Below are positions 61,753 through 64,000 of a DNA stretch of 64,000 nt, piece after piece. Numbering within the stretch: position 1 is the first letter of the stretch; the number at the start of each line of letters is the position of its first letter. The DNA comes from Halalkalibacter oceani (GTDB lineage: Bacteria > Bacillota > Bacilli > Bacillales > Bacillaceae_D). The notes beneath the pieces are model-generated. The model was not told the origin of the DNA. It ran no database searches and saw only the letters and a list, made by a program, of their open reading frames with translations. The stretch spans positions 62,001 to 126,000 of the forward strand of contig NZ_JAMBOL010000007.1 in NCBI RefSeq assembly GCF_023715605.1, read 5' to 3'. The translations under genes were made by a program, and so were the position numbers.

Positions 61753-62643
61753 CTAGCCCTTGACCGCTCCGGCTGTCATCCCTTTAATGATTTGCTCCTG
61801 CAAAATCATATAGACGATGATGACCGGAATGACTGAAATCAGCACCCCCGCGGCAATTAAACCGTAATTGCTCGCATAGGAGGTTTGGAAATTAGCCAGA
61901 CCGAGCGGCAGGGTTCTCGCGACATCGGCCGAAACTAAAATGGTCGCAAAGACGTATTCATTCCAGGCGGCGATAAACACTAAAATACCTACCGTCGAAA
62001 TACCGGGCTTACTAATCGGCATGATCACCTTATAGAACATTTTCCAGTAATTACAGCCATCGATAATCGCCGCTTCTTCTAATTCTTTCGGTATGCTTTT
62101 CATAAAGCCGACTAAAATAAAAACGGCTTTCGGAAGGTTTAACGCCGTGTAGACGATGATTAAGCTCAACAACGTATTACGCAATCCTAAGCTTTGCATT
62201 TTAAAGAAGATCGGCAAAAGCAAGGATTGGAGCGGGATCGTCACCCCGATGATAAACAGGGCGTATAACAGCATGTTTCCGCGAAATTGAAAGCGGGCGA
62301 TCACGAAGGACACCGTCGAGCCTAAAACAATGCAAAGAATGACTGTTGAGGCGGCAACAATTAAACTGTTCAAAAAGTAGCTCGACATATTAGCCGAATT
62401 CCAGGCGTTTACGAAGTTTTCAAAGTTGAATGAACTTGGCAGACCAAACGGATCAGCGAAGATTTCGCGGTTTGATTTAAAAGCTGTCAGCGTCACCCAG
62501 ACAAACAGTCCGACGGTAAGCGCGGCATAGCCCCAGACAAAGAAATATTTAATGACTTGAAACAAAGTGAGTTTCGCTCGCTTTTTCGTACCTGTACTGG
62601 TAACGGGTATTGAACGTTCCTGAAGCTGGCCTTCTGTATTCAC
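61753..62643 (-). CDS. Carbohydrate ABC transporter permease (MalG type)
   Basis: 296 residues with six membrane helices. The EAA loop reads SIPKELEEAAIIDGCNYWKM followed by PISKPGIST. KGMTAGAVKG is the usual MalG-type C-terminus. Pairs with the permease at 62654-63520. Confidence 0.94.
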   Translation of the reverse strand: MNTEGQLQERSIPVTSTGTKKRAKLTLFQVIKYFFVWGYAALTVGLFVWVTLTAFKSNREIFADPFGLPSSFNFENFVNAWNSANMSSYFLNSLIVAASTVILCIVLGSTVSFVIARFQFRGNMLLYALFIIGVTIPLQSLLLPIFFKMQSLGLRNTLLSLIIVYTALNLPKAVFILVGFMKSIPKELEEAAIIDGCNYWKMFYKVIMPISKPGISTVGILVFIAAWNEYVFATILVSADVARTLPLGLANFQTSYASNYGLIAAGVLISVIPVIIVYMILQEQIIKGMTAGAVKG

Positions 62644-62653
62644 ATAATCCCTC

Positions 62654-63520
62654 CTAGTCCTTCGATGTCATCGCTTTATTAATACTGAAAGAGATAATCA
62701 GCACGATGACCGTCATCGTGACGGCAATCGCATTCCCGAACCCATAATTCATGTTCTGGAAGCCTTGATTGTACATATAGGTCCCGGTTACTTCCGTACG
62801 GTGAATCGGCCCGCCGTTTGTCAGCAGAAGAACATAGTCGAATTGTTTAAAGGCATAGGAAATCCCTAATACGAGACTGACGACCATCACGCTTTTAATC
62901 GAAGGCAAAATAATATAATAAATTCTTTGAAAGAAGTTGACTCCATCCAGCTCTGCCGCTTCAAGCATTTCCTCCGGCATCGACTGCAGGCCCGAATAAA
63001 TAATCACCATCGTCAAACCAATGTAAGACCAGATAAAAGGCACGGAGACCGCGGTCATTGCAGTGGCGGGATTCGAAAGCCACGCCGTCGCCAGATTGCC
63101 AAGCCCCACCTGATGAAGGATCGTGTTTAAAATGCCGAAGGTCGGCTCATAAATAAAGGAAAAAACGAGCGCAATCGCCACGGTCGACGTAACAACCGGG
63201 AAAAAATAGACCGTCCGCAAAAACTTAAAGCCGGCCACTTTCGTATAAAGAAAATAGGCGAGCAGAAAGCCAACCGGAATTTGAATCAGCAGAACGAGAA
63301 ACACCCAATAAAAGGTATTAAGCAGCGCCCGGTAAAAAATTTTATCCTGGGCAAGGGCAATGTAGTTTTCCAAAAAAATAAACGTCTTATCAGACAGGCC
63401 GTTCCATTCAAAGAAACTGTTATAAATCGTGCTTCCTAAAGGGCTGATAAAGAAATACCAGTAAAATAAGACCGTTGGCAATGCAAAAAGTATCAAGACC
63501 CAGGGCTTTGGCTTAACCAT
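62654..63520 (-). CDS. Carbohydrate ABC transporter permease (MalF/UgpA type)
   Basis: 288 residues, six membrane helices. The N-terminus LILFALPTVLFYWYFFISPL with GSTIYNSFFEWNG and the EAA loop SMPEEMLEAAELDGVNFFQR are diagnostic. No ATPase gene is in view; such systems often share the MsmX ATPase. Confidence 0.94.
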   Translation of the reverse strand: MVKPKPWVLILFALPTVLFYWYFFISPLGSTIYNSFFEWNGLSDKTFIFLENYIALAQDKIFYRALLNTFYWVFLVLLIQIPVGFLLAYFLYTKVAGFKFLRTVYFFPVVTSTVAIALVFSFIYEPTFGILNTILHQVGLGNLATAWLSNPATAMTAVSVPFIWSYIGLTMVIIYSGLQSMPEEMLEAAELDGVNFFQRIYYIILPSIKSVMVVSLVLGISYAFKQFDYVLLLTNGGPIHRTEVTGTYMYNQGFQNMNYGFGNAIAVTMTVIVLIISFSINKAMTSKD

Positions 63521-63575
63521 CTTCTTCCTCCTTATAAAGTAGGAAGGAAGGACATCTCCTCCCCTCCGTTCGACG

Positions 63576-64000
63576 TTATTCGTATTGCGTATTCGGGTAC
63601 TCTTGAATCATCTGATTGAAGGCGTCGACATAGTCCTCCGGAGAAATCGCCTGGAGTGATAATTGATCTGTTAAATCCCAGTAATTGTCCGCCACTTCCT
63701 GTGATGTCAGCTGTTCATCGAGAGACGGGATTACTTTCTCACTTGTTGCGGCCATGTCGAGCACTTCGTTCATAACCGGACTCGCCTTGTCACGATCATG
63801 TTCGACGGCAACCGGTGTCAGGTTTCCGGCGATTTCAATAAAGTCCTTTCCAACTTGAGGACCAGTCAGTTCCTTCAACAGCTCCCACGCGGCTTCCCGT
63901 TTTTCCGGATCGTCATACGCCTTCTGGCTCATAAAGGCGAAGAACCCTGTGCCGGCAATAACAGTCGGCTCTGCCTCACTGTCCGCAAGTGGAAATGGAA
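63576..64000 (-). CDS. Carbohydrate ABC transporter substrate-binding protein (5' part off window)
   Basis: Only the C-terminal 140 codons are present (frame open to base 64000). PFPLADSEAEPTVIAGTGFF, then AFMSQKAYDDPEKREAAWEL and LLKELTGPQVG match the C-terminal lobe of family 1 solute-binding proteins. It is upstream of the two permeases and completes the importer for the hexuronate operon. The ligand is probably a glucuronide or other uronic-acid saccharide, inferred from the catabolic genes. Confidence 0.9.
   Translation of the reverse strand, partial: PFPLADSEAEPTVIAGTGFFAFMSQKAYDDPEKREAAWELLKELTGPQVGKDFIEIAGNLTPVAVEHDRDKASPVMNEVLDMAATSEKVIPSLDEQLTSQEVADNYWDLTDQLSLQAISPEDYVDAFNQMIQEYPNTQYE

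Overview
The window looks like chromosomal DNA of a Gram-positive, spore-forming Bacillaceae species, probably an alkaliphile- or soil-type relative of Bacillus/Shouchella. The support is strong AGGAGG-type ribosome binding sites, frequent TTG and GTG starts, bacillithiol-dependent FosB, a TcyP cystine carrier, a B. subtilis-type UxuB/YjmF mannonate oxidoreductase, RlmCD, LXG toxins and SLH-anchored surface proteins. No rRNA, tRNA, CRISPR array, intact insertion sequence or prophage was seen.

Layout. 1-8.4 kb: a phosphonate (C-P lyase) locus on the minus strand, phnG-H-I-J-K-M (phnM runs off the left edge), then a PPOX flavoprotein on the plus strand and a second minus-strand operon of PHP-domain cyclic phosphodiesterase, phn-linked hexapeptide transferase and PhnF-type GntR regulator. 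8.4-10.8 kb: a decayed small-gene region carrying a dispersed repeat, then a histidine kinase/response regulator pair. 10.9-25 kb: mixed genes, including a DJ-1 fusion protein with two membrane proteins, a DUF4375 protein, Uma2, a YbfB-type MFS carrier with tautomerase and divergent LysR, fosB with an arsenite/bile-acid type permease, a PadR/membrane protein pair, a 21-residue-repeat coiled coil, an FAD monooxygenase, a YdeI-like protein and a UMF1 carrier. 25-33.5 kb: transport and amide catabolism, with tcyP, a polar amino acid ABC transporter, an IclR regulator and an allantoinase-like amidohydrolase with an NAD-dependent epimerase. 33.6-36.1 kb: a decayed MNT/HI0074 gene pair and a divergent SigJ (ECF41) / carboxymuconolactone decarboxylase pair with two matching ECF41-type promoters.

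36.4-49.7 kb: three giant surface proteins on the minus strand. One is a BspA-type leucine-rich-repeat protein with C-terminal SLH domains. The other two are paralogues with N-terminal SLH domains and GLUG repeats. A decayed remnant of a further SLH protein lies between the first and the second. 50-53 kb: a full-length LXG polymorphic toxin with its immunity gene, followed by an orphan toxin tip and a second immunity gene. The tip shares about 380 bp of nearly identical DNA with the parent toxin. 53.4-55.3 kb: rlmCD and a GAF protein. 55.6-64 kb: a hexuronate catabolic operon on the minus strand, in the order ABC sugar transporter (binding protein cut by the right edge, two permeases), two Gfo/Idh/MocA dehydrogenases, a VOC protein, uxaC, uxuA and uxuB.

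The observations most worth following are the paired ECF41 promoters, the orphan LXG tip, the repeat in the 3' regions of three minus-strand genes, a LysR gene whose start codon appears to be ATC, and the SLH/GLUG/LRR surface array with its decayed fourth member.
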